This document shows, piece after piece, positions 1 through 8,600 of a stretch of 64,000 nt of DNA. The DNA comes from Eubacterium_G segne. GTDB lineage: Bacteria > Bacillota > Clostridia > Lachnospirales > Lachnospiraceae. Below the pieces are notes generated by a model, which did no database searches, had not been told where the DNA came from, and worked only from the letters and a program-made list of their open reading frames with translations. Numbering within the stretch: position 1 is the first letter of the stretch; each line of letters opens with the position of its first letter. A program made the position numbers and the translations under genes. The stretch lies in assembly GCF_014287775.1 (NCBI RefSeq), contig NZ_JACOOZ010000006.1, forward strand, positions 1 to 64,000. Direction: 5' to 3'.

Positions 1-1
1 A

Positions 2-52
2 AAAGAAGAGGGAATAAGCAATATAATAGAGGAAAATGGTGTGAAAGAGTAA
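2..52 (+). CDS. C-terminal fragment of an upstream gene (possible)
   Basis: A reading frame open from the window edge ends with a TAA at 50-52 and would encode 16 C-terminal residues (KEEGISNIIEENGVKE), charged like a normal protein tail. An inverted repeat follows at 71-104, as expected after a gene end. In Firmicutes the gene before rpmG is often sigH or an rRNA methyltransferase, but this fragment is too short to identify. Another frame stays open to 114, so this choice is tentative. Confidence 0.3.
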   Translation, partial: KEEGISNIIEENGVKE

Positions 53-70
53 ATTCCGTTTATGTAAAAG

Positions 71-104
71 TAAATTCCACTGTACAGTGGGAGAGTGGAA
101 TTTA
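71..104 (+). terminator. Inverted repeat, possible terminator of the upstream gene
   Basis: TAAATTCCAC (71-80) pairs perfectly with GTGGAATTTA (95-104). The loop holds a competing perfect palindrome CCACTGTACAGTGG (78-91). The tail is only moderately U-rich, so termination is plausible but not certain. Confidence 0.35.
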
Positions 105-145
105 AAATTTCATTTTAGGAAGATTTCGAATTTGCTATTTTACTG

Positions 146-174
146 TTGACGTAAAAAGGTTTAGATGTTATAGT
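146..174 (+). promoter_or_regulatory. Promoter of rpmG-secE-nusG
   Basis: TTGACG (146-151), a 17-base spacer and TATAGT (169-174) form a good vegetative promoter, placing transcription start near 181 and giving a leader of about 100 bases before rpmG. Confidence 0.65.
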
Positions 175-277
175 TATATAGCAAAGAGAGGTCTTTTTTT
201 TTTGCTCATATTACAAAAAGTGATAAAAAAAATACTCTCTGGGATGGATTAGATAGAATATAACGGAGGTGAATCTC

Positions 278-427
278 ATGAGAACAAGAATCACATTAGA
301 ATGCACAGAATGCAAGCAGCGTAATTACAATACTACTAAGGATAAGAAAACTCATCCGGACAGAGTAGAAACAAAGAAATATTGCAAGTTCTGTCAGAAG
401 CATACATTACACAAAGAAACAAAATAG
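278..427 (+). CDS. rpmG: 50S ribosomal protein L33
   Basis: The 49-residue protein is the usual length for bacterial L33, a small protein of the large ribosomal subunit near the E site. Two CxxC pairs (C9/C12 and C36/C39) make this the zinc-binding form rather than the Cys-free paralogue that some Firmicutes induce in zinc starvation. A GGAGG site at 265-269 precedes the ATG. It lies directly before secE and nusG, the common Firmicutes order, and the three genes are close enough to be one transcript from the promoter at 146-174. Confidence 0.95.
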   Translation: MRTRITLECTECKQRNYNTTKDKKTHPDRVETKKYCKFCQKHTLHKETK

Positions 428-446
428 TTTTTTGGGAGGTAGAAAC

Positions 447-656
447 ATGGCAGAAGCTAAAGCTAAGAAGAAAAGCTCTAAAACTAAGAGCTGGTGGACA
501 GGTCTTAAAGCTGAATATGCAAAGATTATCTGGCCTACAAAGGCTTCTATAGTAAGACAGAGCGTTGTAGTAGTTATAATCACAACTATTCTTGGTATCC
601 TCATTGGCATGATTGATCAGCTGATACAGTTTGGTCTTGATAAGATTATTGGATAA
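447..656 (+). CDS. secE: Preprotein translocase subunit SecE
   Basis: SecE clamps SecY in the membrane protein export channel. The 69-residue product has a lysine-rich cytosolic N-terminus, the family segment around LKAEYAKIIWPTK (residues 20-32), and one transmembrane helix (about 37-60), the short single-span form typical of Gram-positives. An in-frame TTG at 432 would lie over the GGGAGG ribosome binding site (434-439), so ATG 447 is taken as the start. It sits between rpmG and nusG with short gaps. Confidence 0.95.
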   Translation: MAEAKAKKKSSKTKSWWTGLKAEYAKIIWPTKASIVRQSVVVVIITTILGILIGMIDQLIQFGLDKIIG

Positions 657-680
657 TATAAGAATATAAGAGGTGATTAG

Positions 681-1199
681 ATGTCAGAAGCAAAATGGTA
701 TGTTGTTCATACCTATTCAGGATATGAGAACAAAGTTAAAACTAATATCGAACAGTCAATTGAAAACAGAAAATTGCAGGATCAGATATTAGAAGTATCA
801 GTTCCAAAACAGGAAGTGGTAGAATTGAAGAACGGCAAAAGAGAAGTTACTGAGAAGAAGCTTTTCCCTGGATATGTGCTTATTAATATGGTTATGAACG
901 ATGACACATGGTATGTAGTAAGAAATACCAGAGGTGTTACAGGTTTCGTAGGACCAGGATCTAAGCCGGTTCCTCTTACAGCAGAAGAAATGGCTACTTT
1001 AGGTATTAAGACCGAAAGAGTCAATATTGATTTTGCGGAAGGGGATATGATTACTGTTATTGGAGGCGTATGGACAGGTACTGCAGGTACTATTAAGCGT
1101 ATTGACGATAACAGACAGACAGTCACAATTAACGTGGACATGTTTGGAAGAGAAACTCCGGTAGAACTTAATTTCTCCGAAGTTAAAAAGATGAATTAA
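681..1199 (+). CDS. nusG: Transcription termination/antitermination factor NusG
   Basis: NusG binds RNA polymerase through its N-terminal NGN domain (about residues 4-110, beginning KWYVVHTYSGYE) and has a C-terminal KOW domain (about 120-172). The loop around EGDMITVIGGVWTGTAGT is the KOW signature. At 172 residues it is a standard-length NusG without insertions. It modulates pausing and termination and couples transcription with translation. It follows secE by 24 bases and precedes the rplK-rplA ribosomal genes. Confidence 0.96.
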   Translation: MSEAKWYVVHTYSGYENKVKTNIEQSIENRKLQDQILEVSVPKQEVVELKNGKREVTEKKLFPGYVLINMVMNDDTWYVVRNTRGVTGFVGPGSKPVPLTAEEMATLGIKTERVNIDFAEGDMITVIGGVWTGTAGTIKRIDDNRQTVTINVDMFGRETPVELNFSEVKKMN

Positions 1200-1240
1200 G
1201 ACCATTTAAATATTGGTTTTAAGATAAAAGAAGAATGTTT

Positions 1241-1284
1241 CGTGGTGGCCACGAAGCAGTGGGAGGGATTCCCGATAATACCAC
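1241..1284 (+). promoter_or_regulatory. L1-type mRNA hairpin before rplK
   Basis: A small hairpin CGTGG-TGG-CCACG (1241-1253) is followed by an element that opens with GTGGGAGG (1259-1266) and closes with TACCAC (1279-1284), just before the AGGAGG ribosome binding site. The same GTGGGAGG...TACCAC element recurs before rplA. GGGAGG-type asymmetric helices are the kind of site by which L1 binds 23S rRNA and its own mRNA, so this is probably the autoregulatory target of L1. Confidence 0.6.
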
Positions 1285-1302
1285 AATAGGAGGTGCCGAA
1301 AA

Positions 1303-1728
1303 ATGGCAAAGAAAGTAGAAGGTTACATTAAATTGCAGATTGAGGCTGGAAAAGCAACACCAGCTCCACCAGTTGGTCCAGCACTTGGACAGCATGGATT
1401 AAACATCGTTCAGTTCACAAAGGACTTCAACGCAAGAACAGCTGATCAGCCGGGAATGATCATTCCTGTTGTTATCACTGTTTACCAGGACAAGAGTTTT
1501 AGTTTTATTACAAAGACTCCACCTGCAGCAGTTTTATTAAAGAAAGCCTGCAAGATTCAGAAGGGTGCAGGAAACTCAATTAAGGAAACAGTTGCAACAA
1601 TTTCAAAAGCTGATTTACAGCAGATTGCAGAAACAAAGATGAAGGATTTAAATGCGGCAACAGTTGAGGCTGCTATGAGCATGGTCGCAGGTACTGCAAG
1701 AAGCATGGGAATCAAGGTTGAAGACTAA
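1303..1728 (+). CDS. rplK: 50S ribosomal protein L11
   Basis: L11 forms the base of the factor-binding stalk with 23S rRNA helices 43-44. The 141-residue protein has the standard N-terminal domain (KLQIEAGKATPAPPVGPALG, residues 10-29) with the flexible proline-rich hinge, and a C-terminal RNA-binding domain (about 75-141, including GTARSMGI). Length matches the family. AGGAGG precedes the start. It forms the usual pair with rplA, and expression of both is probably limited by L1 binding to the hairpins in front of each gene. Confidence 0.97.
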   Translation: MAKKVEGYIKLQIEAGKATPAPPVGPALGQHGLNIVQFTKDFNARTADQPGMIIPVVITVYQDKSFSFITKTPPAAVLLKKACKIQKGAGNSIKETVATISKADLQQIAETKMKDLNAATVEAAMSMVAGTARSMGIKVED

Positions 1729-1831
1729 TTTTCGTAAATGAAGGCATTGTTATCATACAATTGCATGAAACATTTTCGAAATGGCAGAGTCTGAGGAAGA
1801 TTCTACTATAATAAAAATGAATTGAAAAGAA

Positions 1832-1859
1832 CGTGGGAGGTATATCCGTTATTACCACG
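1832..1859 (+). promoter_or_regulatory. L1-type mRNA hairpin before rplA
   Basis: CGTGGGAGG (1832-1840) and TTACCACG (1852-1859) flank a short internal loop, repeating the architecture seen before rplK, and end directly at the GGAGG ribosome binding site (1861-1865). L1 bound here would block ribosome access. The function is inferred from family knowledge. Confidence 0.6.
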
Positions 1860-1870
1860 AGGAGGTTTAA

Positions 1871-2569
1871 ATGAAGAGAGGTAAGAAGTATATTGAGGCA
1901 GCAAAGAATATTGACAGAGCTGCACAGTATGATACAGAAGAAGCGATTTCTTTAGTAAAGAAATCAGCAGTTGCAAAATTTGATGAAACAATAGAATGTC
2001 ACATTAGAACAGGTTGTGACGGACGTCATGCAGATCAGCAGATCCGTGGTGCCGTAGTTTTACCTAACGGTACAGGTAAGGAAGTTAAGGTTTTGGTTTT
2101 CGCTAAGGGAGCAAAGGCTGACGAAGCTTTAGCAGCAGGAGCAGATTTTGTTGGAGCAGAAGAATTAATTCCTAAGATTCAGAACGACGGATGGTTTGAT
2201 TTCGATGTGGTTGTAGCTACACCTGATATGATGGGTGTTGTTGGTAGACTTGGTCGTGTTCTCGGACCAAAGGGCTTAATGCCTAACCCAAAAGCAGGTA
2301 CAGTAACAATGGATGTTACAAAAGCTATTGCTGATATCAAAGCAGGTAAGATTGAGTACAGACTTGACAAGGCTAACATCGTTCACGTTCCTGTTGGAAA
2401 GGCTTCATTTACAGAAGAACAGTTAACACAGAACTTCGAAGCGCTTATGGGTGCTATTATGAAAGCTAAACCGGCAGCAGTTAAGGGTGCTTACATTAAG
2501 TCAATCACTGTTACATCAACAATGGGACCTGGTGTAAAGGTTAACGTTTCAAAAATTGTTAACGCATAA
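1871..2569 (+). CDS. rplA: 50S ribosomal protein L1
   Basis: L1 forms the mobile stalk that helps release deacylated tRNA and is a translational repressor of its own operon. The 232-residue product is full length. The signature region GRLGRVLGPKGLMPNPKAGT lies near residues 125-144, and the C-terminus holds the second half of domain I (AYIKSITVTSTMGPGVKV). It follows rplK after 142 bases that carry the second L1-type hairpin. Confidence 0.97.
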   Translation: MKRGKKYIEAAKNIDRAAQYDTEEAISLVKKSAVAKFDETIECHIRTGCDGRHADQQIRGAVVLPNGTGKEVKVLVFAKGAKADEALAAGADFVGAEELIPKIQNDGWFDFDVVVATPDMMGVVGRLGRVLGPKGLMPNPKAGTVTMDVTKAIADIKAGKIEYRLDKANIVHVPVGKASFTEEQLTQNFEALMGAIMKAKPAAVKGAYIKSITVTSTMGPGVKVNVSKIVNA

Positions 2570-2589
2570 TTTATTTATGTAACTTGTTA

Positions 2590-2622
2590 CTGATATGCTT
2601 CATGTTTATTGAAGCATATCAG
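2590..2622 (+). terminator. 13-bp perfect inverted repeat after rplA
   Basis: CTGATATGCTTCA (2590-2602) and TGAAGCATATCAG (2610-2622) form a perfect hairpin with a 7-base loop. No U-tract follows; the next bases are the TTGACA of the rplJ promoter. It may end rplKA transcripts inefficiently or act as an operator. Termination is only inferred. Confidence 0.45.
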
Positions 2623-2651
2623 TTGACAATATAATAATAATGTGCTATTAT
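2623..2651 (+). promoter_or_regulatory. Promoter of rplJ-rplL
   Basis: TTGACA (2623-2628), a 17-base spacer and TATTAT (2646-2651) form a near-consensus promoter. Transcription would start near 2658, at the beginning of the L10 leader. Confidence 0.75.
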
Positions 2652-2659
2652 GCACAAGT

Positions 2660-2800
2660 GGTTAAAAACCAATTGCCGAAGACAGTAGGTTTTGCATATG
2701 ATTCATATGTGAAGTAAGCATTAACATCGCCTACCGAGGGAGTTATTTATATATGACTATTAGTACCTCTCTGTTTTCGCAGGGAGTTTTTTTATGAATA
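2660..2800 (+). ncRNA. L10 ribosomal protein leader with attenuator
   Basis: The leader contains the conserved L10-leader segments GACAGTAGGT (near 2681) and CCTACCGAGG (near 2731), which bring together the kink-turn and helices that bind L10(L12)4. It ends in a terminator-like hairpin, CTCTCTG-TTTTCG-CAGGGAG plus seven T (about 2768-2793). Excess L10 complex is expected to favour this attenuator and stop transcription before rplJ. Confidence 0.85.
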
Positions 2801-2853
2801 AGTTCGGCGAATGAAGGTTGCAGACCTAAAAAAAATAAGGAGGCAAGACATTC

Positions 2854-3351
2854 ATGGCAAAAGTAGAGTTAAAGAAACCTATCGTAGAAGAGATTTCAGA
2901 ATTACTCAATGGTGCAGCTACAGCAGTTGTAGTTGACTATCGTGGACTTACTGTTGCACAGGACACAGAGCTTCGTAAACAGTTAAGAGAAGCAGGCGTT
3001 GTATACAAAGTATACAAGAACACTATGATTAATTTTGCAATCAAAGATACAGAATTTTCAGATTTAGCTCAGCATCTTGAAGGACCTACAGCTATCGCAG
3101 TTTGTAAGGATGATGCTACTGCAGCAGCAAGAGTTTTAGTAAACTTTGCAAAGGGTGCAGAAGCATTGGAAGTTAAAGGCGGTGTAGTTGACGGTGTTTA
3201 CTATGATGCAGACGGTGTAAAGCAGATTGCATCTATTCCATCAAGAGAAGTACTTCTCTCAAAATTACTTGGATCTATGCAGTCACCAATTACAAACTTC
3301 GCTCGTGTTATTAAGCAGATTGCAGAACAGAACGAAGAAGCAGCTCAGTAA
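2854..3351 (+). CDS. rplJ: 50S ribosomal protein L10
   Basis: L10 anchors the L7/L12 dimers to the stalk base. The 165-residue protein has the family N-terminal rRNA-binding domain with YRGLTVAQDTELRKQLREAG (residues 29-48) and YKVYKNTM, and a C-terminal helix (about 135-165) that holds L7/L12. A GGAGG site precedes the ATG. It is paired with rplL and controlled by the L10 leader. Confidence 0.97.
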   Translation: MAKVELKKPIVEEISELLNGAATAVVVDYRGLTVAQDTELRKQLREAGVVYKVYKNTMINFAIKDTEFSDLAQHLEGPTAIAVCKDDATAAARVLVNFAKGAEALEVKGGVVDGVYYDADGVKQIASIPSREVLLSKLLGSMQSPITNFARVIKQIAEQNEEAAQ

Positions 3352-3421
3352 TTAGTTGTATGAGCAATTACGGATTATGAGTCCGCACAAGAATTAAAAG
3401 AATAAAATGGAGGAATTTACA

Positions 3422-3787
3422 ATGACAACAGCAGAAATCATTGAAGTAATCAAAGGATTAACAGTATTAGAATTAAATGACCTTGTAAAGGCATGTGAAG
3501 AAGAATTTGGAGTATCTGCAGCAGCAGGTGTTGTAGTTGCAGCAGCAGGTGGAGATGCAGCAGCAGCTGAAGAAAAGACAGAATTTGACGTTGAGTTAAC
3601 AGAAGTTGGAGCTCAGAAGGTTAAAGTTATTAAGGCAGTTAAGGATGCTACAGGTTTAGGACTTAAGGAAGCTAAGGAAGTTGTTGACGGAGCACCTAAG
3701 GTTGTTAAGGAAGGAATTTCTAAGGAAGAAGCTGAAGCTCTTAAGAAGCAGTTAGAAGAAGTTGGAGCAACAGTAACTCTTAAATAA
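3422..3787 (+). CDS. rplL: 50S ribosomal protein L7/L12
   Basis: L7/L12 is the multicopy acidic stalk protein that recruits and activates translational GTPases. The 121-residue protein has an N-terminal dimerisation domain (1-32), an Ala/Gly-rich hinge (about 35-52) and the C-terminal domain with GLGLKEAKEVVDGAP (about 78-92). An in-frame ATG at 3407 lies upstream of and next to the GGAGG (3409-3413), so ATG 3422, eight bases beyond that site, is the start. Confidence 0.96.
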   Translation: MTTAEIIEVIKGLTVLELNDLVKACEEEFGVSAAAGVVVAAAGGDAAAAEEKTEFDVELTEVGAQKVKVIKAVKDATGLGLKEAKEVVDGAPKVVKEGISKEEAEALKKQLEEVGATVTLK

Positions 3788-3804
3788 TTAATTTGTTTAA
3801 ATGG

Positions 3805-3846
3805 AGACAGGCATTTGTATTTAATACATAATGTCTGTTTTCTTTT
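3805..3846 (+). terminator. Terminator after rplL
   Basis: ACAGGCATT (3807-3815 region) pairs with AATGTCTGT (3829-3838 region) with one G-U pair, followed by TTTTCTTTT. It closes the rplJL unit before the glycine riboswitch. Confidence 0.7.
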
Positions 3847-3883
3847 GAAAATATATTCTATTGATAATATTGAGAAAAAATAA

Positions 3884-3970
3884 CTGGAGAGGTCTGATGG
3901 CTTATAGCTGACTCAGGCGCCGAAGGTGTAAGACTGGAAGTACAGTCGATCTCTCAGGCAAAAGGACAGG
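3884..3970 (+). ncRNA. Glycine riboswitch, single aptamer
   Basis: The aptamer core GGAGAG (3886-3891), GGCGCCGAAG (3916-3925) and CTCTCAGGCAAAAGGACAG (3951-3969) is characteristic. Only one recognisable aptamer is present, not the usual tandem. The 3' end AAAGGACAG runs directly into the AGGAGG (3968-3973) of the downstream symporter, so glycine binding may act on translation initiation. The direction of control is not visible. Confidence 0.9.
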
Positions 3971-3978
3971 AGGAAAAA

Positions 3979-5394
3979 ATGAAACAGTTTACAGAGTTTT
4001 TAGGTCAGGTAGATAACTTTGTTTGGGGAGTACCGCTTATCGTACTCATTTTATCAGCAGGTATCTACCTTACTTTTCGTTTGAGACTTATACAGGTAAT
4101 ACATTTACCTAAAGCTCTTAGATTTATGGTTAAAAACGAAGATGAAGGTGAAGGTGAAGTTACAAGCTTTGGGGCATTGTGTACAGCACTTTCAGCAACT
4201 ATTGGAACAGGAAATATCGTAGGTGTAGCCACAGCTATTGGCGTTCTTGCCGGTGGACCGGGAGCTTTATTCTGGATGTGGTTGGCAGCCTTCTTTGGAA
4301 TGGCAACAAAGTACTCTGAAGGATTTCTTGCAGTAAAGTATAGAAAGATAGACGAAGATGGTCATGTGCTTGGCGGACCATTTTATTACATTGAAAACGG
4401 TATGGGGCGTAATTGGAGATGGCTTGGAAAAATCTTTGCTTTCTTTGGGGCGTGTGTAGGTTTGTTTGGTATAGGTACATTTACACAGGTTCAGGGTATT
4501 GCATCAGCCGTACAGGGATTTTTTGATCCTAATAAGGCACATACTGTAAGCATATTTGGAGCTGAATATTCATATGCAATTGTTGTTTCGGCAGTAATTC
4601 TTGCACTTTGTGTAGGCTTGGTGGTAATTGGCGGCATTAAGAGAATTGCCAGTGTATCACAGATAATTGTTCCGTTTATGGCAGTTATTTATGTAGTTGC
4701 AGCTTTGGTACTTATTATAGCTAATATTGAAAATGTTCCGGGAGCTTTTGTTGAAATATTTGAAGGAGCATTTGGCGTTAAACCCGTTGCAGGTGGTGTT
4801 CTTGCCTCTATTGCAATTGCAATGCAAAAAGGTGTTGCAAGAGGTATTTTCTCCAATGAGTCAGGACTTGGTTCTGCACCTATAGCAGCTGCAGCAGCTC
4901 AGACTAAGGAACCTGTAAGACAGGGACTTGTTTCAATGACAGGTACATTTATTGATACAATAATTATTTGTACAATGACAGGTTTATCAATTGTAATGAT
5001 GGGAACATGGGCAGATAAGAGTCTTGAAGGCGTTCAGGTTACAACTGCAGCATGGCAGAAGGGATTATATTTCCTTCCGGGAGATGTGGCATCATTTATA
5101 TTAATGATTTGTCTTGTGTTCTTTGCTTTTACTACTATTCTTGGATGGAATTATTATGGTGAGAGATGTCTTGAATATCTCTTTAATGGAAGCAAAGGTG
5201 CTGTAAAGGTTTACAGATGGCTTTATATTTTGGCAGTATTCATTGGACCTTATATGACAGTTGCAGCAGTTTGGACTATAGCTGATATCTTTAACGGACT
5301 TATGGCAATTCCAAACATAATTGCTTTGTTTGCATTAGGTGGTGTAGTGGCAAAGGATACCCGTGAGTACCTTAAAAAGAATAAAGAATTATAA
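3979..5394 (+). CDS. Na+/alanine-glycine symporter (AGCS family)
   Basis: This 471-residue membrane protein belongs to the alanine or glycine:cation symporter family, with about 10-11 transmembrane helices. Family landmarks include TALSATIGTGNIVGVATAI (about residues 73-91), GPGALFWMWLAAFFGM, and FSNESGLGSAPIAAAAAQT (about 291-309). The glycine riboswitch directly in front makes glycine the most likely substrate. The gene interrupts the usual rplL-rpoB neighbourhood and has its own terminator. Uptake or export cannot be told from sequence; AGCS proteins usually import with Na+. Confidence 0.9.
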   Translation: MKQFTEFLGQVDNFVWGVPLIVLILSAGIYLTFRLRLIQVIHLPKALRFMVKNEDEGEGEVTSFGALCTALSATIGTGNIVGVATAIGVLAGGPGALFWMWLAAFFGMATKYSEGFLAVKYRKIDEDGHVLGGPFYYIENGMGRNWRWLGKIFAFFGACVGLFGIGTFTQVQGIASAVQGFFDPNKAHTVSIFGAEYSYAIVVSAVILALCVGLVVIGGIKRIASVSQIIVPFMAVIYVVAALVLIIANIENVPGAFVEIFEGAFGVKPVAGGVLASIAIAMQKGVARGIFSNESGLGSAPIAAAAAQTKEPVRQGLVSMTGTFIDTIIICTMTGLSIVMMGTWADKSLEGVQVTTAAWQKGLYFLPGDVASFILMICLVFFAFTTILGWNYYGERCLEYLFNGSKGAVKVYRWLYILAVFIGPYMTVAAVWTIADIFNGLMAIPNIIALFALGGVVAKDTREYLKKNKEL

Positions 5395-5427
5395 TTAACA
5401 TTAAACAAAATTAAAATATTATACATG

Positions 5428-5466
5428 AAAAGAGTCAATTGTTTTTAAATGGTTGACTCTTTTTAC
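5428..5466 (+). terminator. Terminator after the glycine symporter
   Basis: AAGAGTCAA (5430-5438) pairs with TTGACTCTT (5453-5461), followed by T-rich sequence. The 3' arm also contains the TTGACT used as the -35 box of the rpoB promoter. Confidence 0.8.
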
Positions 5467-5481
5467 ATTTAGTGGTATAGT
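5453..5481 (+). promoter_or_regulatory. Promoter of rpoB-rpoC
   Basis: TTGACT (5453-5458), 17 bases, then TATAGT (5476-5481) preceded by a TGG extended -10. The -35 element lies inside the 3' arm of the preceding terminator. The leader of about 140 bases to the rpoB ATG contains a small GCGCA/TGCGC hairpin (about 5496-5519). Confidence 0.7.
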
Positions 5482-5630
5482 AAAATTTGCTACGCGCATA
5501 CAAGGGGGTTAGTGCGCCCTTTTAAGAGCAAAAATGGCAGTTTTTTACTAAGAAAACGCTTTAAAAACTAATAAAATAAAGTTTATGTAGCTAATTAATT
5601 AACAAAATAAAGACAAGGAGTGAAACGTCG

Positions 5631-8600
5631 ATGGAAAAGAACAGAATTCGTCCTGTAAAAGCGGGAAAAGGCATCAGAATGAGCTATTCCAGACAAAAAG
5701 AAGTGCTTGAAATGCCTAACCTTATTGAAGTTCAGAGAGATTCATATGAATGGTTCCTGACATCAGGTCTTAGAGAAGTATTAGATGATATTTCTCCAAT
5801 TGAAGATTACGGACAGAGCTTAAGCCTCGAATTTGTTGATTTCAAATTGTGTGAAGATGAAAAGAAATACACAATCGAGGAATGTAAGGAAAGAGATGCA
5901 ACATATGCTGCACCTTTGAAGGTAAAAGTAAGACTTCATAATAAGGAAACCGGAGAATTTACAGAACATGAGATTTTCATGGGAGATTTACCTCTTATGA
6001 CAGCAACAGGTACATTTGTAATCAATGGTGCTGAGCGTGTTATCGTAAGTCAGCTGGTGCGTTCACCTGGTATCTATTATGTTATCGGACATGATAAGGT
6101 TGGTAAGGAATTATATACTTCACAGGTTATTCCTAACCGTGGTGCATGGTTAGAATATGAAACAGATTCTAATGATGTATTTTATGTTCGTGTTGACAGA
6201 ACAAGAAAAGTACCGGTTACAGTTCTTATTAGAGCTTTAGGTGTTGGAACAAATGCAGAAATCACTGAATTATTTGGTGAAGAAGAGAAACTTACTGCTA
6301 CATTTGAAAAAGACCAGAGTGACGATTACGAGAGCGGACTTCTTGAGTTATACAAGAAAATCCGTCCGGGCGAGCCTTTAAGTGTTGACAGTGCGGAATC
6401 AATTATTACAGGAATGTTCTTTGACGCAAAGAGATATGATCTTGCAAGAGTAGGACGTTATAAATATAACAAAAAATTAGCATTTAAGAATCGTATCACA
6501 GGTCATGTATTAGCAGAGGATGTTATAGACATGACTACAGGTGAGGTTATTGCGGAAGCAGGAACTACAGTTACAAAGGATTTAGCTGTAAAGATTCAGA
6601 ATGCTGCAATTCCATCTGTTATGATTCAGACAGATGTTAAGAATGAAAAGATACTTTCAAACCTTGCAGTAGATATTAATGCCTATGTTGACTTTGACTG
6701 CAAGAGTCTTGGAATTTTAGAAGATGTATATTATCCTGTTTTGGCAGAAATCCTTGAAGAAAATGATTCAGAAGAAGATTTAAAGGATGCCATTAAGAGA
6801 CGTGCTCATGAATTAGTTCCAAAGCACATTACTAAGGAAGATATTCTTGCTTCTATTAACTACTTACTCAACTTAGAGTATGGTATTGGTACATCTGATG
6901 ATATTGACCACTTAGGAAACAGACGTATCCGTGCAGTTGGCGAGTTACTTCAGAACCAGTATAGAATAGGTCTTTCAAGAATGGAAAGAGTTGTTCGTGA
7001 AAGAATGACAACTCAGGATCTTGAAGGAGTTTCACCACAGACATTAATTAACATTAAACCTGTAACAGCTGCTGTTAAGGAATTCTTTGGAAGTTCCCAG
7101 TTGTCACAGTTTATGGATCAGAATAACCCACTTGGTGAGTTGACACATAAGAGACGTTTATCAGCCTTAGGACCTGGTGGTCTTTCAAGAGACCGTGCCG
7201 GATTCGAGGTTCGAGATGTACATTATACTCACTATGGAAGAATGTGTCCTATTGAGACACCTGAAGGACCAAACATCGGTCTTATTAACTCATTTGCATC
7301 TTTTGCCAGATTAAATGAGTACGGATTTATTGAAGCACCATATCGTGTTGTAGATAAATCAGATCCTGAAAATCCAAGGGTAACAGATGAAGTTGTTTAC
7401 CTTACAGCTGATGAGGAAGATAACTACACAGTAGCACAGGCTAACGAACCTTTAGATGAAGAAGGACACTTTGTAAACAATAATGTATCAGGACGTTTCA
7501 GAGAGGAAACATCACAGTTTGACAAGAAGAGAATTGACCTTATGGACGTTTCTCCTAGAATGGTATTCTCAGTTGCTACATCCATGATTCCTTTCTTACA
7601 GAACGATGATGCTAACCGTGCCCTTATGGGATCTAACATGCAGCGTCAGGCAGTTCCTCTTATGACTACAGAAGCTCCTGTAGTTGGTACGGGAATGGAA
7701 GGCAAGGCAGCTGTTGACTCAGGTGTATGTGTTGTTGCAAAACGTGCAGGTGTAGTTGAAAGATCTACATCTAAGGAAATCACATTAAGATATGATGATA
7801 ACGGTGAGAAGGAAACATACAAACTTCTTAAATTCCAGAGAAGTAACCAGAGTAACTGTTATAACCAGAGAGCAATCGTATTTAAGGGTGACCATGTAGA
7901 AGCCGGTGAAGTTATTGCCGATGGTGCTTCCACATCTAATGGTGAAATCGCTCTTGGTAAGAACCCGCTTATTGGATTTATGACATGGGAAGGTTACAAC
8001 TACGAGGATGCCGTACTTCTTAGTGAAAGATTAGTACAGGATGATGTTTATACATCAATTCATATAGAAGAATACGAAACAGAGGCAAGAGATACCAAAC
8101 TTGGACCTGAAGAAATTACAAATGATGTTCCGGGCGTTGGTGATGATGCAAGAAAAGACCTTGATGAAAGAGGTATCATAAGAATTGGTGCTGAAGTAAG
8201 AGCAGGGGATATTCTTGTTGGTAAGGTTACACCTAAGGGTGAAACAGAACTTACACCGGAAGAGAGACTTCTTAGAGCAATCTTTGGAGAAAAGGCAAGA
8301 GAAGTAAGAGATACATCCCTTAAGGTTCCTCACGGTGAGTCAGGTATCATTGTTGATGCTAAGGTATTTAAGAGAGAAAACGGTGATGAATTAGCACCTG
8401 GTGTTAATGAATCAGTTCGTATATATATTGCACAGAAGAGAAAGATTTCCGTTGGTGATAAGATGGCTGGACGTCATGGTAACAAGGGTGTAGTTTCAAG
8501 AGTATTACCTGTTGAAGATATGCCATTCCTTCCAAACGGACGTCCACTTGATATCGTGCTTAATCCATTGGGCGTACCTTCACGTATGAACATAGGTCAG

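Noticed and set aside
3847..3883. Second glycine aptamer upstream of the first
   Set aside because: No GGAGAG or GCGCCGAAG core is present in this stretch.
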